A DNA stretch of 64,000 nt, taken from Taiwanofungus camphoratus. Its lineage: Eukaryota > Basidiomycota > Agaricomycetes > Polyporales > Taiwanofungaceae. The number at the start of each line of letters is the position of its first letter. The first letter of the stretch is position 1. Below the pieces are notes generated by a model. The model saw nothing but the letters and a program-made list of their open reading frames with translations, searched no databases and was not told the origin of the DNA. The position numbers and the translations under genes are program-made. The stretch lies in the NCBI GenBank assembly GCA_003999685.1, contig CP021232.1, positions 310,001-374,000 of the forward strand, given 5' to 3'. This document shows positions 34,178-46,394 of the stretch, in pieces.

Positions 34178-37100
34178 CTATTGATGATTGGTCGTCGGCA
34201 AGTTACCTGGAAGATTCATGAAATTGCTGGTCGTGATTGATTATACGGCGATACTTACCGAACATGGAGTATTGGTCCTGCACGTACATCGAGGAGTGAT
34301 CGCCTTGCGATGCTCCAGCATGCTGTGTCACCATATCGCCGATCACCGGTACACCGTATGTGGTATCCATCTGCCCGAGAGCAGAGTAATCGCTCCAGTA
34401 TTGGGGATACCGCTGACTATGTCTGTCCGGATGACGACTCATTCCGGAAGGCATACGTTCGTCGACAAGCCCAGTGCTGTACTGTTGAGGTAAGACAGAC
34501 GTCGACAAGCTCCCACCAAAGTTCGGAATCGGAGCATCCGAAGACCACCGGTCGTATGAGTGGAGGTATGTCGACGTATCTCCGGAGGGTAAATGAAGAT
34601 TGCCCAGCGAGAATCCTGCATGCGCCGGAGTGGGACTCTCGCTCACGCCGGCAAAACTGTGCTGCTGCCGGTAGATCTGTTCGCTGGTCATGAGGCGAGC
34701 AGCATCGTTGGTGTCATCCTGGTCGAGTGGATGTTCCGCAGATCGCTTAGGCCTATCAGGTGCCCGCGACTTGAGAATATCCAGCTCTTGATTATGCTGC
34801 GTGTTTACTTTTGCACCGTGCAGAAGTTCCAGAGCACGCCAAGCGCTCGGCCATATATTCCGCATACGCTTCAACACGTCCATGCACTTGTTGAGGCCTA
34901 TTCGCGCTTGTGGATCCGCAGGATATGTCATCACTAATGTGTGATTAATGATCAGCAGTGCACACTAAGCAGGAAGACATAGACGCACGCGTTGCGACAT
35001 GCATAATAGCAGCCGTAAAGATATAGTAGCACACGAACGCCGATGAGCGCTTTGCGCTGTAGTTCTCCACATACACCGATACTGTGTGAAGTTCGTGAAT
35101 ACGATCAATTCCCAAGTAGGAAGTAAATGCCACGCCGGACGTACCGATTGAGGTGATATAGTTAGCAGCCTGGACGCACATGTCATAATTTTTCCGAGAC
35201 ACCGCACGAACTTCAGGATCTTTCGAGGCAGTGGATGGACTACAATGCCATATTCGACTTCAACTTCCGTGGAAACAGGAAGAAACACTCACGATCGGTT
35301 CGCTGCATCTGACAGATGACGGATACTGAACGAAATTTGAGTCAAAATATAATTATGCGATGGGAACAAATGCCAACTTACAATGGCCGGTGCAACAGGA
35401 TGACAGTGCACCAATATTGCATGTGCAACGTCAGAATGTGAGGAAGTGGCGCAAGGTTCTTGGGTGCTGCTGGGTCGAAGCGTAGATGCTCCGGAAGCTC
35501 GAGGTACCATTTCGATAGGTCCTTCTCAAGCCGAGAAAAGTCCGTCTGGCGGCAGGCTTGGGGTTGAATAGCATACAGCCCTTGCATAATGAAGCTCAAG
35601 ATGTTGGCTTCGAATTTCAATAGTCAGCAAATGGCTAATTTTATCACTTGGCTACTCACAAAGCTTCGCCGATGCACCAAAGGAGGAGATGATGTATCCC
35701 GGTACCGGCACCACCTCAGGGAACTCCGGCTCTTCAGTATCATCCTGAAGAGGAGAGGAAGGATGAGGGGCCCAACTTTCGAGCTCATCGGACTGCAAAG
35801 AAGTACAATGAGATTGCTAAGGACGCATGCACGGCTGATCAGAACCTACCTCTTCAGTACTGGGAAGCTCCGTATCAAAGTCGCGCTCGAAAATGGCCAC
35901 CGGACGACCTGGCAATTGAATCAGGAACTGCACCGACATCCGTACACTGTGACGGCAGTCTACACTTACCAATATATGCTGAGACATACTTATCCATAGT
36001 AACACACCCGTACCATATCCGCCTCCTCTCCTGGAGCTCTGCGGGGGAAAACAACGCACGACCAACGGTAGACCACTGGTCCGCGCTCTTGTGCAAGCCC
36101 AGGTCTTGTGCCATGCGCACCGCCATCCCGACATACAGCCACGCCTGCGCCATCGCGCCAATCCCGACCTCGCGATAGCCCAGCAGCAGTAGCGCCTGGC
36201 ACGTGCTCGGGCGCGACGCGGCATAAGTGCTGTCAAGGATGACCTTCGCGTCTTCGAGGTACGAGTCGCCCGCGGCCCACATGGAGCCTTCTTCCGGAGG
36301 AGGCACTCGCTCGCTCGTCCGGTAGGAATAGCGCGCTGCGATAGAGAACATGGCGAGGAGGAGAAGCGTGGGCACGCGCCCCCGTCCACGCGATGTGGAC
36401 CCAGGTGATGCCGCTTCCTGCGAGTCGACAGAGTACGGAGAGTCCGCGGACATACTGCTGAAAGATAGCATGTGGCACGCTGTCATTTAGCCTCGTATGA
36501 CGACATGTAATGGAGACCAAGCGCACCCGTTGCGGAAATCTTCCATGAAAGTCCGCTTGTGCACAATCGGCAAAACCGGGTGCACGTATGTGAAGTATAG
36601 CTCGAGAAGGAGTTCCTGTTCCTCTTGATTGGGGAGAGTCGGTGCGAACTCTTCCAAGCCCTTAGCCTGCTTGATAGCAGAAGGCGGTAGAGGAGGCCAT
36701 ACACGGGCTTTAGGGAAGCGCCTACACACGCAGAGTGTTAGTAACCAGCAAACCAACCCTCTCCTACCTGAGTCGCGCATATACGCACCATATCCCCCCA
36801 GTGTGCCGCTCGTCCTTGCGCTCCTTCACGCCCAACAAATGCAGCCCGCTCGCCTTGCCGTGGAAGCGCACCTGCTCGTCCTCGTTGATGCTCAGCTGGC
36901 CCACCTCGATCGCGAGCTCGTCCTCGCCCGAGCCCTCCTCGCCCTCCATCATCTCGTCGTAGCTCTCGTCGTCGCGCATCTCCGGCGAGCGCCCCTGCCG
37001 CGCGTCCGGCAGCGACGCCGCCGAGCCGCGGTGCGCGAGCAGGCCCGCCCCCGCCCTGCCCGTGAAGCCCGGAGGCCCCGCGGGCGAGCGCGAGCGCCCA

Positions 37101-39133
37101 GAGAGCGAGTTCGTCGAAGGCGAACGTGCGTGGTGCGCGCGATCGTCGCAGATTGCGTCGTCGAGACGCCGGCGCTGCCGCCGCGAGGGCGGCTTGTCGT
37201 ACTCGCCACTGGTCTGGTCGGAGCCGGCGCTGAGGAGCGTGGCGGAGGGGGGCCCGGGGAGGGTGCTCGAGCCAGACGGCTGGGTGAGGGCCAGAACGGG
37301 CCGTCCCTGGCGCGCCTGGGCCTCGTCTGCTGGAGAAACCGGGTAGCGTAAACCACCTGTGTTGTCGGATGACGACGGGCGTGCCTGAGCATCAGCGAAC
37401 TTGGCAGCGTGCTCACCGGTTAGCAAGGTGTTGCGCGTGACAGCGGCCGCGTTCAGGCGCGCGATGACCTCGTCTTGCCATTCGTTTGACGGACTGGATG
37501 GCCAGTAAAGCGGTCAGACATCTGCGATCTGCGCATGGAACCCAATGCGTTTGAACGTACTGCGTGGAGTGCAGGCTTGATTCGCCTTCCCGTTGATCTC
37601 CAGCAGTAGGCCTCGTTCGGCTGCTGCTCGAAGCTTCGGCGCCACGACTCCGGCCTTTGTGGCCATAGGGAGAGTTGTCTACGCGATTGATGATCTCTTT
37701 CACGAGTGGGTCCTAGAATGCGTATTTCCATGAGTATCTGGACACGGTCGTACTTTGCGCAAATCAGATATGATGTGAAATATATGCGCGCTTGACTAGC
37801 GAAAAGACGCATATATGGACCCAAAAGATTGGCCTGAGGGGGGTCGCGACCTATCTAGGCTTCAAGTTCGCACATGCGTGCACAAGACACCACAACTTAG
37901 CCGGCAAGTGTGGGTTATGGCATTCCTACCATATGCATTGCATGACGGTCCTGACGCGCACGTCTCTCCTCTGATCAGGCACGGGAAATTAGAGTTTCAT
38001 GGGAACGTATCAATGATCGCAGCATGCACGTCGTCCGGCCACTGACACGACACTTGACATAACATGCTAAGACCACCGGCGCGTTTCACGAAACGAAAGA
38101 ATGCAGATGGTGACCGCGTCCTCCGCGCTGATCGCGTCGCTCTGCGCGACACAGACGCCGAAGCGCGGGCCGAGCGGAGCGGAGCAGGGACCGGACTCAC
38201 CTCACTGATGTCGTCGAGCACGCCCCTCGCACGGCTGTCCTTGCTCCCGAGCAGGATGCCGATGAGCGCCTCGGTCTGGTGCAGGCGCGCTTCGATCGCG
38301 TCGATGTAGCCCTTGGGGGGCCCGCGCTTGCGGGACGGGCCGAGGAAGGTGCACGCTGGGCACGTGCGGTCAGCACACATCGCATAGAGCAGGCGCACCG
38401 GCAGCGCGGGGGCGCGGGGCGGGGGTGGGGGGGACTTACGCGTGCCGAGCATCACACAGTTGCGACACGGGTCCTGCGGGCTGCTGCGCTCGCACTTGCA
38501 CTTGGACTTGCGGCACTGGTCGCACGCCTTGCTGCTGCGCCGCCGGATCGTCTTCTCGGACTTGAGGCCCATGCCCGCAACACTGCCGCCGGCGGAGTAC
38601 GGGGGGAGCGCGAGCCCGCCGATGCCCCCGCCGGGCAGGTCGGCGAGCTCGTCGCCCTCGCCGTCGTCGTAGTCGTCGTTCAGGGACATCGTGTGGGCGT
38701 GCCCGTGCCCGTTGAGAGGCGAGGGCAGGGGGTAGTGCGTGCGGTCGACCGCGTACTGCTGCTGGTGCGCGTACGATGCGGACGCGGAGGCTGAGGACCC
38801 GGCCGCGGGGCCTGGCCACTGCTGCGACATGAAGGTGAACGGCGTGGCGGGCGAGGAGGGCGAGGCGCTGGACGCGAAATCCGAGCCGAAGCGGAAGACA
38901 GGGGCGGCAGACGACTTGTGGTGGTGCCGGTGCTCGTGGTAGTGCGAGGGCTGGTGCTGGGACGACGATGCGGGCGGCAGGTCGGGCGACTCTTCGACTT
39001 TGATGGGGATCTGGGGTTGCGAATGGCTGTGGTGATGGCTGCTGGAGAGGTATGCGGCCTTCTGGTACTGGTCGGTGAAGCTGTAGCGGATAGACTGGGA
39101 TGCGAAAGATCCGGAATTCGCGGAATAGGTCAT
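34178..39133 (-). CDS. Zn2Cys6 transcription factor with fungal_trans domain
   Basis: The N-terminus is Ser/His/Gln-rich (about residues 1-195), then KTIRRRSSKACDQCRKSKCK opens a binuclear zinc cluster with six Cys. The intron at 38439-38356 falls between the fifth and sixth Cys (CVMLGT, then PCTFLG). A basic linker, SRKRGPPKGYIDAIEARLHQ, leads into a short coiled coil. After a 488-nt intron come low-complexity segments, then INEDEQVRFHGKASGLHLLG, a hallmark of XlnR-like regulators. The regulatory domain follows: LYFTYVHPVLPIVHKRTF, VPTLLLLAMFSIAARYS, CQALLLLGYREVGIGAMAQA, GMAVRMAQDLGLHKSADQW, RRRIWYGCVTMDKYVSAYIG and RPVAIFERDFDTELP. The last exon splices after YSMF to end at 34178. Relatives control plant-polysaccharide-degrading enzymes; the actual targets here are inference. 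Confidence 0.88.
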
Positions 39134-42100
39134 GGTGGGCGGTAGGGGGAGTAGGAAGGGAGGGGGGCGCGGTGGGCGTAATTAGGCGAGGGCGTATGAT
39201 GCGGGGACAGGATGGGTGCGGGAAGACCGAGACAAGTTAGAGGGACGTAAAAGAGGCAGGAGGAGAAAGGACAGACCAGGGCTCGGAATGGGGGAGGGAG
39301 AGAAAGGAAATTTTACGGAGACCGGGGTCTGGTGCGGACTTCCGGAGCTGGTGGCGGACAGGTGCGACACGCAAGGAGCACGTTGTGTATGTTACGAGAG
39401 GAGGACTCGGACGACTGGGCAGGCCAAGGCTAGTGCGATCCTGATCGTCTCCTGTCGTGGTTGCGGAGGACGGCGACGGCGACTCCACGGTGCCGCCGAA
39501 CCTCTCGCCTGAATTCCTTTTCTGATCAAGATCGCCGATCGGTGCGGCTCTCCGTTGCGGCTACGTCCGGCGCGCTAGTCCCGCCCTCGCTGCGACGGCG
39601 GCGGCGGTGCGGCGGTGCGACAGACAGGTCAGTCGGTGCGGTGCGGTTGGGTAGTCGCCGCAGAAAACACGCGTGCGCAGACACGCCTTCCAGCACTTTC
39701 CCTCATCTTTTGTCAGCCACGGCCTCAGAAACTCAGAAGCACCGTGCTCCATCCGTCGTGCCGAGTTCACGTGCCCCTCGTCCATCCCTCCTCCTGTCCT
39801 CAGCCCGTTCCCCGCCCCCTTCCTCTTTTTTTTTTCTCTCGTTCTGATGCCGAGCCCGCTGCGTGACTCGGCGACGGCTGTTCTAGCCTCCGCCCTCCGC
39901 ACCCAATCGCAGCCGTCAGCCTGCTCCCATACACCGTTAGTCTCCCTCCGAGTTGTCACGTCTATCTCTCATCTCGGGGTTTCACGGAACCCACGTTTAC
40001 TTTTACAGACTAATTGCCCTCACCCTTGCGGCCCGCCCCGAGTAGCATCTCCTCCCGCCGGCATCCGGCTACCAACATAGCACATTTGCCATGCTACCAG
40101 CATGCCCCAAGCGACTAGATCCTTCGCTTACTCCAGATCTGACACCATGGGTCCCCTCGCGACCCCTCCCGAATAGGATGCGGACGCTCGCTGACTTTCT
40201 GGCGTGGGGCGCTCCCCATCCTGTGCAGATCCCCCTGAATCCCGTCGTACGCCTTTGCGCCCTCTCTTGCAAAGACAACGGCGCCAGAGAATGCGCTTTT
40301 TCACGATGGTATTCGACACGACGACTGCGCCCACCATCCCGCGAGGCTTCACGCCGACAATGACACGGCGCCTTCGCAGCTTGTTTCCTGTTACCAATCA
40401 ACGCCATTAATTGCGGTGAAACTGATTATCCACGATCATCAGTACCGCACATCTCCTTCCATATTTGTCGACTTTCCTCTCCCACTGACTCCTTCAATCG
40501 TGGTTTCCCATAGCAAGACGCTGCGCCCACAATCGGTCCGCCATTGACGGACCTTGACTAAGGTTACTCTTCGTATCCCAGCTGGCGACTGCGCGCTAGC
40601 GCGCTTCTAGTGTGAGTCCCCAGCGTTCGTAGGTCGCTGCAATCAGAACTCGCGAAGACTCGAAATTCAAATTCAAAGTCTGTATGGCACACAGGCATCG
40701 TCGTCGTCGCGCTGCAGTCGGCCGGTGCAGGCCCGACGCCCGCCACCGCCCCCGTCTGAGTCCACCCCCGGCTGCAGTGTGCGCCGGCCAGGGAGCCAAT
40801 CGCGGCGCCGGCCTGTGCCGCGGGGTGCGAATCTCAAACCTCGAAAATTTGACGTAACGTAACGGGCGCCTCCGCGCGCCACAACGCACGCGTGGCGCAT
40901 CTCCCCCCTTCTCCTTTTCCGGGCTTATCCCCATCGGGCGCGTGTTCGCCCTGGCCACCGCACTCGGCTCGTCTGCGCTTCCCGAGTTCGCGCGCGCAGA
41001 TGACTGAGCACGATGGCCCCGCGGGCCTGCCCGTCCCACGCACGCGCCAGCTGCTCGTCATCGCCAGCCCCGCGGCCAACGCACGGGCTTGATTGCTTCA
41101 CCGTGGGACGTGCGGCCCTCGACTCGTCCACTGGGTCTCACCCCTTCCCGACTCCACATGTCTGTGCGCAGCCGCCAAGCGAGAACGCAGCGGCACAGGC
41201 TTGCAGTGCACCCCGGTTGCCTTCTGGTGCCTACCGTACTGTACCCGGCTCCAGCGCGCGGCGTCACAGGATGACGGGCCTGCACCACCGCAGGACCCCC
41301 TTTGTAATCGGCACGGGTAAGCAGCGGGCAGAAGCCAGGCGGTGATCAGAGGTAATTTCGAGGAAAGGCCGACACCAGCTCTCGGACTTACAGGACTTAG
41401 CCCTCCATGCAGGCGTCGCACAAGCGGACGCGATCACCGGTTCAGGTACGTCCAGTAACGTTAACAGCCCCTTCCGGGCCTCTCCTGGTCCTTTCGCCTC
41501 GCCTAAGTAGCATACACTAGCTCTGATCGCACCTATCGCGCCGCGTTTCCAAGTCATGCGATATCGATAGTCTCGTATCAGAGCGTGTCGCGATCGATTC
41601 TGCGGTATGCGACCTTTGCAAGTTTCCAGAAACTCGCCGAGCTGGACTACGTAGCGTCGAAGCACGTCGGGGGTCCTGGTGAGGGCAGGCACTGCCCACA
41701 GCATTTCACTCTGGAACGCGCTCTGGAGCGCTCGCCAAGTCCTGTGGACATCGATGTCTTATCGTTCGCACACCACACATAAGTGTAAGTGGTGCGGCCC
41801 CAGGCGGCCGTGCAGCAATTTGCAACCCGTGAAGATCGCACGAAGCCTTTGAAATGCTGGAGAATGAAGGGGACAGAGACGTGTTGCATGCACCGACTGA
41901 CAGAGCGTGTATACCACCCGTCCCACCGCCTCGTCTGTCAGTCTGCGTCTCGTCTGGTCGTGTGCCTATGCCCAGCGCAGGCCAATTGTCATCACCACAC
42001 GCAGACCTGTAGCCCAACCACGCTCCCGCAAAGGAAGACTGCGCTAGCCGCCGTACTCCACGGCCTTGCGCAAGGAGCGAGATAAAAATACACCATAAAA

Positions 42101-44629
42101 GAAGCGTGCATCGGCCTGGTGCACTGCTCCATAGGTGGCCAGCGCTCAGGCCAGATCCAGACGGCCGACCTGCGATCGCGCCGAACGATCCCCTTGCCTG
42201 CCAATCTGGGCCGTGCTGCGCATCGATCGAGGGCGCACGACGCAATCTGCACTCGGCTGCGCGCCCCCGAGGCACGGGCGCTCAAAGTAGGAATGATGAA
42301 TATTAATGAGGTGTGAGGCCGTGCTGCTGTGACGTGCAGGAGGGCGGGCCGCGGTCAGGCTGCGAGGGGAAGGGGAACGTCGAAAGTGCGGGGATAAGAG
42401 GGGTCACAAAGAAGAAACCGGGGGGGAACACAAGGGACCGAAAGGGACGAGTTGAGGCATGCAGGACAGCAGTCCTATGACAAGCGCCTCGCCAACAAAT
42501 GCATGGTTGTGCAAGGAACAACAAGCTGCGGTCAAGTAGACTTACATACAAACCTCGGGACACGGAGTGGACATTAGTCTACAAGTTTATTGTATGGTGT
42601 GAATAACCCCAGTGGACCATTCAATTGAAGCGTTTCGCCTTGGCACCATGAATGAGGTTTCCTTGCGGTATCCAATGTGTAAATGTCAAATATGCTTCGG
42701 GCTCCACCGTCCAGACGTCAGGACCCAGCTGCACATTGGCGCACCCTGCGTCTGCGGATGTAGAAGTCACCAGGTTAGGTAAAGCGGCGAGGCAAAACCG
42801 CATGACGTTGCAATATTGCAGCAAATCAGATATCGCACACGCGTTCCAAACGAAGCGTGAAGCGAGACCCGCTTTCCGTAAGGCGTCTTGAGCATCCACC
42901 GGCCCACAGAGTAAGAAACAACGCGAACAGGTGAAAAAGAAGCGAGCATGCATCCGCTCGAATGAAGTGCGGTGTAGCCGGTATCGTTGGAGAATCATTG
43001 GACGGAGCAAGGCAGTATTGGCCGCAGATGTCACCGCGGCCTCGTGGCTCCTGCACACAGGCGGCGTGCACATCGAGATGGGACACCGGGCAAAGACCGC
43101 TCAGAACCGTCGAAGACAAGTTGCGACCCCGACGACTCGCTGATGCAGCTCGAGTATCACTTGCCGGTACGCCATCAATTGATTGCTGCTGAAAGATAAG
43201 CGGTTGGATCTCGAACGACAACAACGTAAGGTGGGCCAGTCTCGACTAAGTTTCCCAGCGGGAAGAGACGGATATGGACGCCAAGTTGCAGCCACACACG
43301 CGCATTTCTCGCACCGAGAAAGACGAGTTCTATATAGGACGATGCTGCCGCATGGCGTTGAACTTCACGACTACTTCTGTCCTAACCGGAGAACGGGAGA
43401 ACGCTGCTTTCCTGGCCGTTCGGAACGTGTCGAGTGATGGCGACTTTATAATTCGTGCCAGGAGCATGGCGCAGTCTGCTTGTCTTCGATTTCGCGAGCT
43501 ACAAAGGAAGCCCCTAAACATCAACAGTTGACAAATGATGGAACCTGCAGACACAACCGCTATTGTTTGAGGCGAGAAACTGGTCCAACTGGCTCGATCT
43601 GTCTATCATGATCAAAATTAACCTATCCTACCGTCTGATTCCACTATTCGGATGCCTTGTTCCTGAGATCATACCAAAACGGACTCAGATGAGACAGCTG
43701 ACTTTCTTAACGGCCATACATATGCGCGTTCTGTCGAAGGTAAAAGGAGCTAAGAGAGGGCTGTATATCTGTGACACCAACTCACGATGATCGAACTTTA
43801 TGCTAGTCGCACATGAGTGTGCTCAAGTGCAAGCCGACCAGGTTGAGAATTGTGCATCGCAGGTACAAGTGCTCGTGGAGAAAAAAATTGGATAGAATGC
43901 AGTGTCCCGTAAAGACCATCGTCCAACCTTCGGACCGTAGTGAGTCATATCCCCCTGAGCTCGAGCGGAAGTATATAAGACCTATTTGGACCAGCGCAGC
44001 GCACTCGCCACAAGAAAGCCTAATCGAGAAATTATCGGAGACATCGCTTTCATCAGTGTGCTGTAGCGAAGAAGATTATTGGCGGACCCACAAACACCCA
44101 AACCCGCCATGACACGTTTCCCTGCAATTGAGCCGGGTGCATGCGCTCGAGACTGGTTTAGTGCATATATTCCGACACCCCCAAGAGCGGCTGTCCCGAT
44201 TATACGACATGAAAGGCACTCTTGCGGTCGTGGTGCGGCTTGCAGCCCGCGGTGCGCAGACTCAAGTGATGACATTTCACAAGACAGAAAAGAGAAAGCG
44301 ACGTGAACTGCCGCCTACAACGCCGTTAACGATATCGTAGCGAATACGTGCGAGACGTTGAAGGTAACGCTGACGGGAAATGCTAAATAGTAGCTTGAAA
44401 TTGACAATGATCGGGTGACAATTGGCGCTTATTTACGCGTACGGCGCGCTCCTGTCGACAGTCATGTGCCTCTACCCCAGCCCGAGCTTTGATGCTACTT
44501 CATACTACATATACTGTATCCACATTAGTGGAGAAGGGATAAACGCTACGGCAGTCCGTCTCTGGACCTCGTATAAGACGCCTAGAACGGAATCCATTCC
44601 AGTCACCTGAAGTTAGCAATCCGCTAGCT
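39134..44629. other. 5.5-kb interval without a recognisable gene
   Basis: This is the largest gap in the window, between the divergent Zn2Cys6 and HMG-CoA lyase genes. The first 3 kb is GC-rich with a T-run at 39826-39837 and is likely the long promoter and leader of the regulator. GC-rich sequence has many chance open frames on both strands (up to 189 codons at 41706-42275), but none shows a domain, a consistent codon pattern or splice partners. From about 42600 the composition returns to average. A TATATAAG lies near 43972-43979, and a TATAAG at 44573-44578 sits about 55 bp upstream of the HMG-CoA lyase ATG. Confidence 0.45.
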
Positions 44630-45932
44630 ATGTTTCCTCAGCGCACCGCTCGTTCTCTCCTTTATCGCTTCCAGGGCTCTCGCATTCGACCTGGAATGCG
44701 TACGTACGCGACCGCCAAACCGAACGCTAATCCAAACTATGTGAATGTCGTTGAGGTTGGGCCTCGGGACGGTCTGCAGAACGAGAAAGCGGTGATACCA
44801 CCGCGGGTGAAAGCCGAGCTGATCAATCGCCTTGGTAGGGCCGGCATGAAGGTCATAGAGGCAGGGAGCTTCGTGAGCCCTAAATGGGTTCCCCAGGCGA
44901 GCACTCTGTCTACAGCTGTTGTTGTCCATGTTAACACTGATTGCGGCCACTAAGATGGCAGGCACAGCAGAAGTTATCTCCACTATGGAGCACCTTCCAG
45001 GCGTTCGCTATCCAGTACTCGTTCCGAACATGAAGGGCCTCGAAGATCTGCTCAGCCTGCTTGCGTCAGAGAACCCGCCGCTCCCTAACACCTCCCGCCC
45101 GACACCACCATACCCTGCCTCTTCACCATTGACGGACGAAATCGCCGTCTTCACGGCCGCGACAGATGCATTTACAAAGGCCAACACGAATTGCACCATT
45201 GCAGAGTCATTGGAGCGACTGGCAGCAGTCACTGAGCGTGCCCTGGCTAAGGGCCTACGAGTTAGAGGGTGCGCCCGCTTTGTAATACATTGTTCGGCTA
45301 TCCCTGATCAAGCAAAGGTATGTGAGCGTGGTGATTGTCTGCCCATATACGGGAAAGGTAGACTACAAGACAGTCAAAGATGTAGCTCGCTCGTTGCTTG
45401 ACATGGGCTGCTACGAGGTCAGCCTGGGGGACACGGTAGGCGCAGGCACCCCGGCAGATATCCGGGAGATGCTTGAAGTCGTGATGAGCGGCGATCGTGG
45501 TCTCTCTGCACTCAAGCTTGCCGTAAGCTGCAGTCATTTATTCAGATCATCTTTGACCAATGCACGACTATGAAGGGACACTTCCACGATACGTATGGCA
45601 CCGGCGTCGCGAACGTCCTTACCGCACTCGACATGGGACTCCGTACGGTCGATGCAGCGGTGGGCGGGCTAGGCGGCTGCCCATACTCGCCGGGCGCGAC
45701 TGGCAATGTCGCCACGGAGGACATCTTATACGCGCTACGGGGGAGCGTGTATGAGACTCCCGGTGATCTCGACGCGCTTGCAGACGTGGGCGCGTGGATC
45801 TCGGAAAAGCTGGGCAGACGAAACGAGAGCCGGGCTGGCAAGGCGATTATGGCCCGCAAAGAACGTCAACAGCTTGAGCACGAGCGCGAGAGGGACGGTG
45901 GCACGGCGGAAACTATCGCATCCAAATTGTAG
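44630..45932 (+). CDS. HMGCL: Hydroxymethylglutaryl-CoA lyase, mitochondrial
   Basis: The enzyme cleaves HMG-CoA to acetyl-CoA and acetoacetate, the last step of leucine breakdown. The four exons 44630-44896, 44955-45268, 45318-45522 and 45576-45932 join in phase to 380 residues. The first 30 residues (MFPQRTARSLLYRFQG) look like a mitochondrial presequence. The TIM barrel opens with VVEVGPRDGLQNEK (metal-binding Asp and catalytic Arg). SFVSPKWVPQMAGTAEV, YVSVVIVCPYTGKVD, YEVSLGDTVGAGTP, GHFHDTYGTGVANVL with the metal-binding His pair, and GGLGGCPYSPGATGNVATED with the catalytic loop Cys follow. The first intron (44897-44954) appears to use a GC donor; it precisely joins the invariant WVPQ and MAG. 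It is the first gene after the 5.5-kb gap. Confidence 0.94.
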
Positions 45933-46394
45933 GTAGGCCAAATTTTTGTGCGAAGTGTGTTATTCTGCGGTGTATATAATGTATAAAACGTCCAACCTAA
46001 TTGTATCAACGGAACGTATTTTTAGAGTGGCGGTTGGCATTTTATCTCATTGAACTCTGCGAGAGTTAGAGCGGCCCTGTTCGCGCGACGTTCATATGTT
46101 GGGGAATGTTAAGCTCATGCTTTACCTATGGTACTGAAAGGTCCTGACCATGAAAATTACTACACAACATATCTATGCCCGGAAGTTATTCTTATATAAA
46201 GGGTCATGTTGTGATGCAAAATATAGTTTGCAACCACGCCAATTATTCTACACGTGAATGCAAGTGAGAGCGTCTCTCACGATCAATAAAAATACATGCT
46301 CGACTCTGCGTTGATTTTACGGACGTTTGGGAAGCGCAACCTGGACGTATTCGACAATATTTCCTGTTCAGATACATAGCCAGTCCTCATACCA
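45933..46394. other. Convergent intergenic interval
   Basis: AT-rich region between HMG-CoA lyase and the orphan gene, with several TATAAA/AATAAA-like stretches consistent with 3' UTRs. No gene. Confidence 0.5.

Noticed and set aside
41706-42275. 189-codon minus-strand frame in the GC-rich gap
   Set aside because: Arg/Gly/Ala-rich composition typical of chance frames in GC-rich DNA. Overlapping frames on both strands are equally open, with no domain or splice partners.
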